Shown in pieces: positions 1 to 6,809 of a stretch of DNA of 10,227 nt. The notes beneath the pieces were generated by a model. That model saw only the letters and a list, made by a program, of their open reading frames with translations, did no database searches and had not been told where the DNA came from. Within the stretch, counting starts at the first letter, position 1, and the number at the start of each line of letters is the position of its first letter. Origin of the DNA: Planctomycetota bacterium. GTDB lineage: Bacteria > Planctomycetota > UBA1135 > UBA2386. The translations under genes were made by a program, and so were the position numbers. Where the stretch lies: positions 1-10,227 of the forward strand of contig QJVU01000051.1 in assembly GCA_003235605.1 (NCBI GenBank), in the 5' to 3' direction.

Positions 1-866
1 AGTACCTCGCGCTCATCGAGCCCGGAGTCGGTCGCGTTGGCCACAAAGCGCAGGGCTCCAGAAGCGTTGCCTTCCAGCAGCTCCCCCACTACGCCGACAA
101 CGCCATCCAGCCCGGCCCGGTGTAGCAGGCGATAGTAGTCCTCCAGCCCGAAAGCGTCGCCAAGCTCGGCGGCCACGGGTAGCACCCGTTCCAGGGTAGT
201 CTCGGCATCCCGCATGCCTCCGCGACACGAGCGCGCGATTTCTGCCAGCACTGCATCGGGCACCTGGATTCCCTCGTGGTCGCAGATGACCCCCAGGCGC
301 CGACGGACGTCGTCCTCACCCACCCTTTGGAACAGCAGGACCTGACAGCGCGACTGGATCGTCTCCGGCACCTTGTGCAGCTCGGTCGTGGCCATCACGA
401 AGACCACCCTGGGTGGCGGCTCCTCGAGGGTCTTGAGGAATGCGTTGAACGCACTCCGGGTGAGCATGTGTACCTCGTCGAGGATGTAGACCTTGTAACG
501 CGACCCCATGGAGACGAAGCCGACTCGCTCGCGGAGTTCGCGAACATCGTCGACCAAGTTGTGGGAGGCGGCGTCGATCTCCACGACGTCACCATTACTG
601 CCATCGAGAATCGTGCGGCACGGCGTGCAGGTGCCACAGGGGTCCTTCGACACACCCCGCTCGCAGTTCAGGCAGCGGGCCAGGATCCGCGCCAGCGTCG
701 TCTTGCCCACGCCCCGGCTGCCGGCGAACAGAAACGCGTGGGGTAGGCGGTTCGAGGACAGGGCGCTCTCCAGGGAACGCAGGATCGCATCCTGGCCCAC
801 GATCTCCTGGAGGCACCGTGGCCGGAACCGGCGTGCCAAGACCTGGTACTCTTCCGCCTGCGTCAC
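1..866 (-). CDS. dnaX: DNA polymerase III subunits gamma/tau, N-terminal part (runs off the left edge)
   Basis: This is the AAA+ motor subunit of the clamp loader, which opens the beta clamp and, as tau, links polymerase cores to the helicase. 288 codons are visible in one open frame. Counting from GTG at 866, I see YQVLARRFRP at 7-16, Walker A GSRGVGKT at 49-56, a zinc module with Cys 68, 77, 80 and 83 (the spacing seen in E. coli DnaX), EIDAAS at 96-101, Walker B YKVYILDEVH with D130/E131, LKTLEEPP at 144-151, the SRC arginine-finger motif at 172-174, and a sensor-2-like GGMRDAE. The C-terminal domain III and any frameshift site lie outside the window. GTG 866 is chosen because YQVLAR then begins at the usual distance from the N-terminus. 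An in-frame ATG at 923-921 exists but lies inside the 3' stem of the SRP RNA. The Shine-Dalgarno sequence is weak at either start. Identity is certain and the start is likely. Confidence 0.95.
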   Translation of the reverse strand, partial: MTQAEEYQVLARRFRPRCLQEIVGQDAILRSLESALSSNRLPHAFLFAGSRGVGKTTLARILARCLNCERGVSKDPCGTCTPCRTILDGSNGDVVEIDAASHNLVDDVRELRERVGFVSMGSRYKVYILDEVHMLTRSAFNAFLKTLEEPPPRVVFVMATTELHKVPETIQSRCQVLLFQRVGEDDVRRRLGVICDHEGIQVPDAVLAEIARSCRGGMRDAETTLERVLPVAAELGDAFGLEDYYRLLHRAGLDGVVGVVGELLEGNASGALRFVANATDSGLDEREV

Positions 867-912
867 TGCCCTGATGGGGTTGGAGGTTGCCTGGAGCCTG
901 CCCGCCGCGGCC

Positions 913-1037
913 GTGGAAGGCATAGACCAACAGGAAGTCCGCGCACAGGGAACTGCATGCTTATGGCTGCTCCGTTCCCGGCCTGACCAGGTTCACATCG
1001 CTCCCTTGCCCGGGACCCATTGATCTATGCCTTCCAC
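913..1037 (-). ncRNA. ffs: Small (4.5S-type) signal recognition particle RNA
   Basis: The RNA scaffold of the bacterial SRP binds Ffh and carries ribosomes making membrane proteins to FtsY. On the minus strand, 996-959 contains the domain IV signature: GTGAACC, TGGTCAGG, a CCG stem closing a GGAA tetraloop, CGG, AGCAGCC, then ATAAGC. The CCG/CGG pair closing the tetraloop differs from the common TCC/GGA but still pairs. The ends are set by a long terminal stem: 1037-1020 pairs with 930-913 over 18 bp (14 perfect Watson-Crick pairs, then one G-T and three more). Pairing can continue for six more pairs, to 1043 and 907, so the ends are approximate. The gene begins 13-19 nt after tRNA-Ser(GGA) and ends about 46 nt before the preferred dnaX start. 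No promoter of its own fits in the gap, so processing from a longer transcript is likely. Confidence 0.93.
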
Positions 1038-1056
1038 GACCGCCGGCGAACCAGAC

Positions 1057-1148
1057 TGGCGGAGAGGGGGGGATTCGAACCCCCGGCAGGCTTTGACACC
1101 CGCACTCGCTTTCCAAGCGAGCTCCTTAAGCCACTCGGTCACCTCTCC
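1057..1148 (-). tRNA. tRNA-Ser (anticodon GGA)
   Basis: This 92-nt class II tRNA reads UCC and UCU codons. The acceptor stem GGAGAGG/CCTCTCC is perfect, followed by discriminator G (a serine identity base) and an encoded CCA. The D arm contains GAGTGGCTTAAGG. The anticodon stem CTCGC/GCGAG encloses the loop TTGGAAA, giving GGA. A long variable arm (about GCGGGTGTCAAAGCCTGC) is typical of tRNA-Ser. The T arm is GGGGG TTCGAAT CCCCC. It lies between tRNA-Ser(CGA) upstream and the SRP RNA immediately downstream. Confidence 0.97.
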
Positions 1149-1187
1149 AGAATAGTCCACAACGTCGACGACCCGGCCGACCGGATT

Positions 1188-1247
1188 CTCGCGGGCTGGC
1201 CAGGAGGGGTGGTCCTTCTTATAGGAACCCGCGAGCCAAGGCAACAA
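1188..1247 (-). promoter_or_regulatory. Possible sigma70-like promoter with flanking inverted repeat, upstream of tRNA-Ser(GGA)
   Basis: In the 119-bp spacer between the two tRNA-Ser genes, the minus strand has TTGTTG (1247-1242), an 18-bp spacer and TATAAG (1223-1218). This is a reasonable -35/-10 pair that would give a leader of roughly 60 nt before the tRNA. An 8-bp perfect inverted repeat, CTCGCGGG (1235-1228) and CCCGCGAG (1195-1188), brackets the -10 region, with one arm in the promoter spacer and the other in the predicted early transcript. There is no T-tract, so it does not look like a terminator. The assignment rests on the motif only. Confidence 0.33.
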
Positions 1248-1267
1248 GGGAAGACAGGGAGGGGAGG

Positions 1268-1357
<90 letters not shown>

Positions 1358-1400
1358 GCGGAGAAACGGGCCCAGGATCATGCCGAGACAGCAAGGGTTG

Positions 1401-1886
1401 TCAACGCGCAGCTCGGCGCAGTTGGCGGAAGAACGCGCGGAGGAGCTCGGCGCTGGCATCGGCCAACACGCCTTCGGTCACCGGACAGCGGTGGTTCATG
1501 CGCCGGTCTGCGGGCAGGTCGGCCAGGGAGCCACAGGCTCCGAACTTGGGGTCCCTGACGCCGTAGACGATCCGACTCACGCGAACATGGAGCATCGCGC
1601 CGGTGCACATGAAACAGGGCTCCAGGTTGGCGTAGAGGACGGTCCCCGGAAGGCGCCCCTCGCCGACCAGGGACAGTGCCGCGGCCAACGCCTCCATTTC
1701 GGCGTGGGCAAGGGGGTTCACCAGTTCCTCGCAGCGGTTCTGACCCTCGCCCAGGATCCGGCCGTCCCGGACCACGACGGCTCCCACCGGCACCTCGCCG
1801 GAGGCCGCGGCGGCCGCGGCCAGCTCCAGACAGCGCGCCATGTACTTTCTGTCGTCGTCGTCGAGGTCCTTGATTGGCGGAGGCAT
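1401..1886 (-). CDS. tadA: tRNA-specific adenosine deaminase (A34 to inosine)
   Basis: A cytoplasmic zinc enzyme that deaminates the wobble adenosine of tRNA-Arg(ACG) to inosine in most bacteria. The 161-residue protein carries the cytidine-deaminase fold signature: EVPVGAVVV at 31-39, HAE at 61-63 (H61 zinc ligand, E63 proton shuttle), and PCFMC at 90-94 (C91, C94 zinc ligands). The TadA-specific tail follows: GAMLHVRVSRIVYGVRDPKFGACGS, then MNHR at 130-133 and VTEGVLA. This separates it from free-base cytosine or guanine deaminases. Length is normal for the family. ATG 1886 is used because it gives the usual short leader before the first helix, although no strong Shine-Dalgarno precedes it. 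It is followed by two tRNA-Ser genes, the SRP RNA and dnaX on the same strand. The N-terminus has an acidic run (DLDDDDRK) and a polyalanine stretch, with no sign of damage. Confidence 0.96.
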   Translation of the reverse strand: MPPPIKDLDDDDRKYMARCLELAAAAAASGEVPVGAVVVRDGRILGEGQNRCEELVNPLAHAEMEALAAALSLVGEGRLPGTVLYANLEPCFMCTGAMLHVRVSRIVYGVRDPKFGACGSLADLPADRRMNHRCPVTEGVLADASAELLRAFFRQLRRAAR

Positions 1887-1926
1887 GTTGCTTTTCTATC
1901 ACCAGACGAATCTCTGACGAGGACCT
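1887..1926. other. Divergent 40-bp spacer between tadA and the carbamoyltransferase gene
   Basis: This is the only divergent junction in the window. It contains GAGGA (1919-1923) placed as a Shine-Dalgarno for the TTG start at 1927. I could not find a convincing -10/-35 pair on either strand. Promoters for the two divergent genes must lie partly inside the opposite coding region, or the transcripts have very short leaders. Confidence 0.4.
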
Positions 1927-2928
1927 TTGGCCAAGCGCGACGTACTTTCGGTGACCGATCTGAGCCGAGAGGAGATCGAGGACCTCCTCGATCTCGCCAC
2001 CCGAATGAAGAGCCGCCAGACCGGCCAGACGCTGTCCGGGCGCACCCTGGGCCTGCTGTTTTTCGACCGGAGCCTGCGTACCCGGGTGTCCTTCGATGTC
2101 GCCATGACCAACCTGGGAGGACACTGCATACCGATCTTTGCGCAGAACGAGATCTACGACCTGGAGCCGGGGGAACAGGTGGTGATGGACGGTGCTGCCG
2201 AGGAACACGTCAAGGACGCCGCCCGGACCTTGTCCCGCTACCTGGATGCGCTGGGTGTGCGGTACGTGAAGCGGTCGGGGGTCTGGGACCATGACCGCAA
2301 GGAACTGCTGCTGCGCAGCTATGCAGAACACGCCTCGGTGCCGGTGATCAACCTGGAATCCGTCAACCACCATCCTTGCCAAGCGTTCGCGGATCTGCTG
2401 ACGATCCAGGAACACGTTGGCAAGGTGAACAAGCGCAAGCTGACGCTGGCCTGGTCCGACCATCCAGAGCCCAAGAGCATGGGTGTGGCACACTCCACCG
2501 CTACTGCCGCCGCGACCCTGGGAATGGACGTGACGATCGCCTACCCGCTCGGGTTCGAGTTGGATCCAGACGTGATGGTCCAGATGAAAGCGCGGGCCAC
2601 TGAATCCGGTGGTTCGATTCGCGTGCTGAACGACTTGAGCGAGGCCGCGAAAGACGCTGACGTCCTGTACGCCCGTTCCTGGGGCTCCACGAAGTACTGG
2701 GACGACGTCGAGCGCGAAGCCATGGTCAAGCGGTCCCTGGGCTCCTGGATGGTGGATGAGGCCGTGATGGCACGAACCAACAATGCCATCTTCATGCACC
2801 CGTTGCCGGTGCGCCGCAACGTCGTCGCCACAGATGACGTCCTGGATGGTCCACGTTCTGTGATCTACGACCAAGCGGAGAACCGCGTCCACGTCCAGAA
2901 GGCGCTGCTGATCCAGCTGATCAGGTAG
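1927..2928 (+). CDS. argF': N-acetylornithine carbamoyltransferase-type transcarbamylase
   Basis: Predicted to transfer the carbamoyl group of carbamoyl phosphate to an acylated ornithine in arginine synthesis. The 333-residue protein has the carbamoyl-phosphate motif SLRTR (49-53), HPCQ (149-152), a proline-bearing loop HPEPKSMGVAHS (179-190) matching the knotted AOTCase/SOTCase group, and a C-terminal AENRVHVQKA. The substrate-discriminating motif reads DGAAEEH (88-94), with Glu at 92. Glu is found here in Xanthomonas AOTCase (DGDTEEH) and Pro in Bacteroides SOTCase (DGDKPEH), so N-acetylornithine is the better guess. Oddities: the usual HCLP is HPLP (291-294), and the position of the carboxylated Lys302 of the Xanthomonas enzyme appears to be V300. 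The start is TTG 1927 with GAGGA just upstream; an in-frame TGA at 1915 rules out earlier starts. The stop is 3 bases before dnaE, implying an operon. Family assignment is strong, substrate moderate. Ordinary OTCase is unlikely. Confidence 0.87.
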   Translation: MAKRDVLSVTDLSREEIEDLLDLATRMKSRQTGQTLSGRTLGLLFFDRSLRTRVSFDVAMTNLGGHCIPIFAQNEIYDLEPGEQVVMDGAAEEHVKDAARTLSRYLDALGVRYVKRSGVWDHDRKELLLRSYAEHASVPVINLESVNHHPCQAFADLLTIQEHVGKVNKRKLTLAWSDHPEPKSMGVAHSTATAAATLGMDVTIAYPLGFELDPDVMVQMKARATESGGSIRVLNDLSEAAKDADVLYARSWGSTKYWDDVEREAMVKRSLGSWMVDEAVMARTNNAIFMHPLPVRRNVVATDDVLDGPRSVIYDQAENRVHVQKALLIQLIR

Positions 2929-2931
2929 GAG

Positions 2932-5900
2932 GTGGACTCGCCGGCAGCAAACCCACCGGACTTCGTCCACCTACGCGTCCACTCCCAATACAGCCTGTTG
3001 ACCGCGCCGGTCCGAATCCCGGAGCTCGTGGCCGCAGCCGCGGCAGATGGTCAACAGGCTCTGGCACTCACCGACAACGGCAACCTGTTTGGCGCCGTGC
3101 AGTTCTTCCGGGCCTGCCGGCGGGAGGGAATCCGGCCAATCCTGGGAATGACGGCCTTCATGGCCGGCAGAACCGCCAGCGAGCCCAGTGGCGCAGACAA
3201 TCCAACCTACCAGTTGACCCTGCTGGCCGCGGACGAGCGCGGATGGCAGAACCTGAAACGACTTTCCACGTGGGCCTACCAGAAGGGATTCCACTACCGG
3301 CCGCGGATCGACCAGGCCATTTTGAAGCGACACCGAGACGGCCTGATCGCGCTGTCAGGCGGACTCGCGGGAGAGATCGACCAACGCATTCTGACAAACG
3401 ATCTCGAAGGCGCTTCCGCTCGGGCCGCGGAGCTGGAGGAACTCCTTGGTAAGGGCAACTTCTTCCTGGAGGTGATGGAGACCGGCTACGAGCCGCAACG
3501 GAGGGTTCGCCACGGTCTCCTGGAGATCAGCGTTGCCACGAACATCCCGGCAGTCGCAACCAACGACGTGCACTACCGTTACCAGGAGGATTGGATCGTC
3601 CAGGACATCCTGACCTGCATCCGCGACGGGCGGACCATCTCGGACCAGGATCGGTTCAAGATGGGGTCGCGGGAGCTCCACTTCAAGACGCGAGCGGAGA
3701 TGGCCCAAGGGATGGCAGAGGCGCCCCAGGCACTGGCCAACACTGTGGCCATTGCCGAGCGCTGCAACGTCGTGCTGGACTTCGAGACCTACCACCTGCC
3801 GCTCTTCGACTGTGGCCCCGGCAAGACACCTCAGGAAGCATTCGTGGCAGCGTGCCACAACGGCACCCTCAATCGGTATGGCACGATTGACGAGAGCATC
3901 AAGGCGCGTCTGGATCATGAGATCGCAGTGGTCCTGAAGCTTGGCTTTGCCAGCTACTTCCTGATCACAGCCGACTTCATCAACTACGCTCGCAAGGCTG
4001 GCATACCGGTGGGACCCGGACGGGGATCGGCCGCAGGGTCGATCGTTGCGTACAGCCTGGGGATCACCGACCTGGATCCATTGCGATACAACCTGATCTT
4101 CGAGAGGTTCCTCAACGATGAGCGCATCAGCATGCCGGACATCGACGTGGACTTCTGCGGCGACCGGCGCGACGAGGTGATCGACTACGTGCGGCAGAAG
4201 TACGGGGAGCACAACGTCTCGCAGATCATCACTTTCGGAACCATGGCGAGCCGTGGCGTGCTGCGGGACGTCGGGCGCGTCCTGGAGATACCACTGAACG
4301 AGGTCGACGCCATTGCCAAGAACGTGCCCCAGGGTCCTGGTGCCTCCTTGGCAGCAGCGTTGGAACAGGACAAGGACCTGCAGGAGATTCGGGACGCATC
4401 CGCCACCAACCGCCGCTTGTTCGACCTTGGCCTGAAGCTCGAGGGACTGATGCGGCATTCCTCCATCCATGCGGCGGGTGTCGTGGTGTCTGACCGACCA
4501 CTTGCCGAGTACGTGCCACTGGCAAGGAGTGGAGACGACACGATGACCCAGTGGCAGATGACCGAGCTGGAGCAGGTCGGTCTGCTGAAGGTCGATTTCC
4601 TCGGACTGAAGACCCTCACCATCCTGAAGGAAGGCGCGGACCTGGTGAAGATCGTCAGAGGCATCGACCTGAACCTGGACGAGGTGCCGCTGGATGATCC
4701 CAAGACCTACGAGCTGATGACCCAGGGGAACACCCTGGGAGTATTCCAACTGGAGTCCCAAGGGATGCGCGAGCTGTTGGCCAAGCTCGCGCCGGACACC
4801 TTCGAAGACGTGATTGCGGTGCTGGCGCTGTTCCGTCCTGGCCCACTCCGCTCCGGCATGGTCGACATGTTCGTGCGTCGCAAGCACGGCCAGGAGGTCA
4901 CCGAGTACCCGCACGAGAGCACGCGCCCCGTTCTCGAGGAGACCTACGGGATCATCGTCTACCAGGAGCAGGTCATGCGGATCGCGAACATCGTGGCCGG
5001 CTTCACGATGAACGAGGCAGACAGGCTTCGGAGTGCCATGAGCAAGAAGAAGCCGGAGGTGATGGCGAAGTTCAAGGATCAGTTCGTCAAAGGGGCGGTG
5101 GCCAAAGGACACAAGACAGCCTTTGCGACCCAGCTCTTCGAGACCATCGAGTACTTTGCCGGCTACGGCTTCAACAAATCCCACTCAGCCGCCTATGCCC
5201 TGCTCACGTATCGCACTGCCTTCCTGAAAGCGCACTATCCGCTGGAGTTCTATGCCGCCAATCTGACCGTGGAGAGCGGCAACACCGACAAGGTCAAGGA
5301 GTTCGTCGAGGAGATCACGCAGTCGGGTACCAAGGTGCATGCACCCGACATCAACGCCAGCTCGGACAAGTTCGGGGTCACGGAGGACACGGTGATGTAC
5401 GGCTTCCGCGCCATCAAGGGGGTCGGCCTGAAGCTGGCGCAGGCCATCAGCACCGAGCGCGCGACGAACGGGCACTACCGCTCCCTCGAGGATCTGTGTG
5501 AGCGGCTGGACCCATTGTTCCTCAACAAGACAGCACTGGAGGCTCTGGCCAAGGCCGGGGCCTTCGACTGCTTCGGCATCGCCCGCAAGACCGCTTTCCA
5601 CAGCATCGAGTCGGTGATCCGTTCCTCGGCGCGGATGCGCGAGGATCGTCGCCGAGGCCAGGGCATGTTGTTCACATCAGGTCCCGGAGCAGAGCTGGCG
5701 GCCACGTCAGGAGAAGAGTGGAGCGACGCCGAGCGACTGACACACGAGAAGGAGGCCATCGGCCTGTACCTCTCGGGTCACCCCATCCAGAAGCAGGGCA
5801 GGTTCCTTGCTCAGGTGGCCGGGACGAACTCCACAACCATACAGAGCCTGGCTGGAGACAAACAGGTACGGATGGCAGGCATGATCGACAAGCTCCGCGT

Positions 5901-6372
5901 CAAGCAGGTGCGGAGCGGCCGCAATGCCGGCCAAAGGATGGCAACCTTCCAGCTCGAGGACCTGTGGGGTGCGGTGTCGGTAACCTGCTTTGCCCACGTC
6001 TACCAAAAGGTGCGGGATCTCCTTCGGGATGATGCAATCGTCGTGGTCGCCGGTCGGCTCGACACACGAGGTGAAGGTCCAGCGATCGTCATGGAGGAGA
6101 TTCACTCAGCCAGTGACATGATCCGGGACGAGGTGGACGGCATCGTTGTCCACCTCACCGACGACCAGGTCAGCGACGAGGTCCTGGGACGGATCGAGTC
6201 CGCGGCCGCCGGCAACCGCGGGGAGCAACGTCTCATGATCGAGGTGCAGCAGGGCTCGGACCGGTTCCTGATCCTCCTCGATAGTCGCTACACCGTGGCG
6301 GTCGGCCCCGATCTGTTCGATGCCCTGGCACCGATCGCGGGCTGGGACCACCTGTCTTTCACACGCAGGTAG
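2932..6372 (+). CDS. dnaE: DNA polymerase III alpha subunit, DnaE type
   Basis: The catalytic subunit of the replicative polymerase, 1146 residues (E. coli DnaE has 1160). Order: PHP domain (about 11-280, beginning FVHLRVHSQYSLL), palm/fingers with GPGRGSAAGS, catalytic MPDIDVDF (D405, D407) and KVDFLGL (D555), then AVFQLES-like GVFQLES, FRPGPLRSGMVD, YQEQVM and FAGYGFNKSHSAAYA. Next come a helix-hairpin-helix region around AIKGVG, a clamp-binding QGMLF at 910-914, and an OB fold near 980-1060 (VRMAGMIDKL... AIVVVAGRL). Several PHP metal ligands are replaced (R15, N49, T74, Q94, G144, Q224), so intrinsic proofreading is unlikely and a separate DnaQ-type exonuclease is expected. GTG 2932 is the only possible start: the preceding in-frame TAG (2926-2928) is the upstream gene's stop, and the next start-like codons fall inside the PHP core. 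AGGAG abuts the GTG with no spacer, which suggests translational coupling. Confidence 0.97.
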   Translation: MDSPAANPPDFVHLRVHSQYSLLTAPVRIPELVAAAAADGQQALALTDNGNLFGAVQFFRACRREGIRPILGMTAFMAGRTASEPSGADNPTYQLTLLAADERGWQNLKRLSTWAYQKGFHYRPRIDQAILKRHRDGLIALSGGLAGEIDQRILTNDLEGASARAAELEELLGKGNFFLEVMETGYEPQRRVRHGLLEISVATNIPAVATNDVHYRYQEDWIVQDILTCIRDGRTISDQDRFKMGSRELHFKTRAEMAQGMAEAPQALANTVAIAERCNVVLDFETYHLPLFDCGPGKTPQEAFVAACHNGTLNRYGTIDESIKARLDHEIAVVLKLGFASYFLITADFINYARKAGIPVGPGRGSAAGSIVAYSLGITDLDPLRYNLIFERFLNDERISMPDIDVDFCGDRRDEVIDYVRQKYGEHNVSQIITFGTMASRGVLRDVGRVLEIPLNEVDAIAKNVPQGPGASLAAALEQDKDLQEIRDASATNRRLFDLGLKLEGLMRHSSIHAAGVVVSDRPLAEYVPLARSGDDTMTQWQMTELEQVGLLKVDFLGLKTLTILKEGADLVKIVRGIDLNLDEVPLDDPKTYELMTQGNTLGVFQLESQGMRELLAKLAPDTFEDVIAVLALFRPGPLRSGMVDMFVRRKHGQEVTEYPHESTRPVLEETYGIIVYQEQVMRIANIVAGFTMNEADRLRSAMSKKKPEVMAKFKDQFVKGAVAKGHKTAFATQLFETIEYFAGYGFNKSHSAAYALLTYRTAFLKAHYPLEFYAANLTVESGNTDKVKEFVEEITQSGTKVHAPDINASSDKFGVTEDTVMYGFRAIKGVGLKLAQAISTERATNGHYRSLEDLCERLDPLFLNKTALEALAKAGAFDCFGIARKTAFHSIESVIRSSARMREDRRRGQGMLFTSGPGAELAATSGEEWSDAERLTHEKEAIGLYLSGHPIQKQGRFLAQVAGTNSTTIQSLAGDKQVRMAGMIDKLRVKQVRSGRNAGQRMATFQLEDLWGAVSVTCFAHVYQKVRDLLRDDAIVVVAGRLDTRGEGPAIVMEEIHSASDMIRDEVDGIVVHLTDDQVSDEVLGRIESAAAGNRGEQRLMIEVQQGSDRFLILLDSRYTVAVGPDLFDALAPIAGWDHLSFTRR

Positions 6373-6385
6373 CCCGAGACTACCT
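6367..6385. terminator. Perfect inverted repeat across the convergent dnaE and rplQ stop codons
   Basis: AGGTAG (6367-6372), a 7-base loop CCCGAGA, and CTACCT (6380-6385) form a perfect 6-bp stem. The dnaE TAG is the end of the left arm and the rplQ TAG (CTA on this strand) is the start of the right arm. On the plus strand the right arm runs into TTT, a very weak U-tract; on the minus strand there is none. It may act as a poor two-way terminator or roadblock, but the stem is short, so terminator function is unproven. Confidence 0.35.
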
Positions 6386-6781
6386 TTCGGCGGCCGCCTG
6401 TGCGAGCTGGTTTTCCAGGACGTTGTTGTCCACGAGCTCGAAGATCGCCTTGCTGCCACCGTCACCGACGCGATAGCCGGACAGGCGCAACGTGCGCGTA
6501 TACCCGCCGGGGCGGTCCTTGTAGCGTGGACCCAACTCTTCGAACAGCTTGCGAACGACCTCCTTGTCTCCAAGCAGTGACATCGCTCGACGAATGCGTG
6601 CCAGGTCCTTCTGCTTGCCCAGGGTGATCACCTTCTCCACGCTGCGACGCATCGCCTTCGCGCGCTCGAGAGTCGTCACGACCCGCTCGTGCCTGATCAC
6701 GGAGCACATGAAGTTGCGCCGCATGGCACGCCGGTGGTCCGTGCTGCGGCCCAGCTTCCTGCCCGAAACCCGGTGTCTCAT
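6380..6781 (-). CDS. rplQ: 50S ribosomal protein L17
   Basis: A protein of the large subunit close to the peptide exit tunnel. The 133-residue product has the family opening MRHRVSGRKLGRSTDHRRAM, then RRNFMCSVIRHERVVTTLERAK, LGKQKDLARIRRA, YTRTLRLSGYRVGDGGSKAIFEL, and a short tail rich in Ala and Gln. Length is ordinary for bacterial L17. It is the last gene of the alpha operon, 28 nt after the rpoA stop, with GGAG about 9 nt before the ATG. No additional gene follows: dnaE ends 7 bp away on the opposite strand. The minus strand has no strong intrinsic terminator after the stop, so transcription may continue antisense into dnaE. Confidence 0.97.
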   Translation of the reverse strand: MRHRVSGRKLGRSTDHRRAMRRNFMCSVIRHERVVTTLERAKAMRRSVEKVITLGKQKDLARIRRAMSLLGDKEVVRKLFEELGPRYKDRPGGYTRTLRLSGYRVGDGGSKAIFELVDNNVLENQLAQAAAER

Positions 6782-6809
6782 CGTCTCGTTCTCCGCTTGC
6801 TTGGTGTTG

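Noticed and set aside
921..923. ATG as the dnaX start.
   Set aside because: It lies in the SRP RNA closing stem and would add a 19-residue extension unlike DnaX proteins. GTG 866 gives the usual N-terminus.
1378..2970. A 530-codon open frame on the minus strand, overlapping tadA out of frame and lying antisense to the carbamoyltransferase.
   Set aside because: Its protein has no recognisable domain and it overlaps two clear genes. Long antisense frames are expected opposite GC-rich genes with biased third positions.
3355..5184. A 609-codon open frame antisense to dnaE.
   Set aside because: It is fully inside an intact, conserved dnaE, is rich in His, Val, Gln and Leu as expected for antisense reading, and has no ribosome binding site or known motif.
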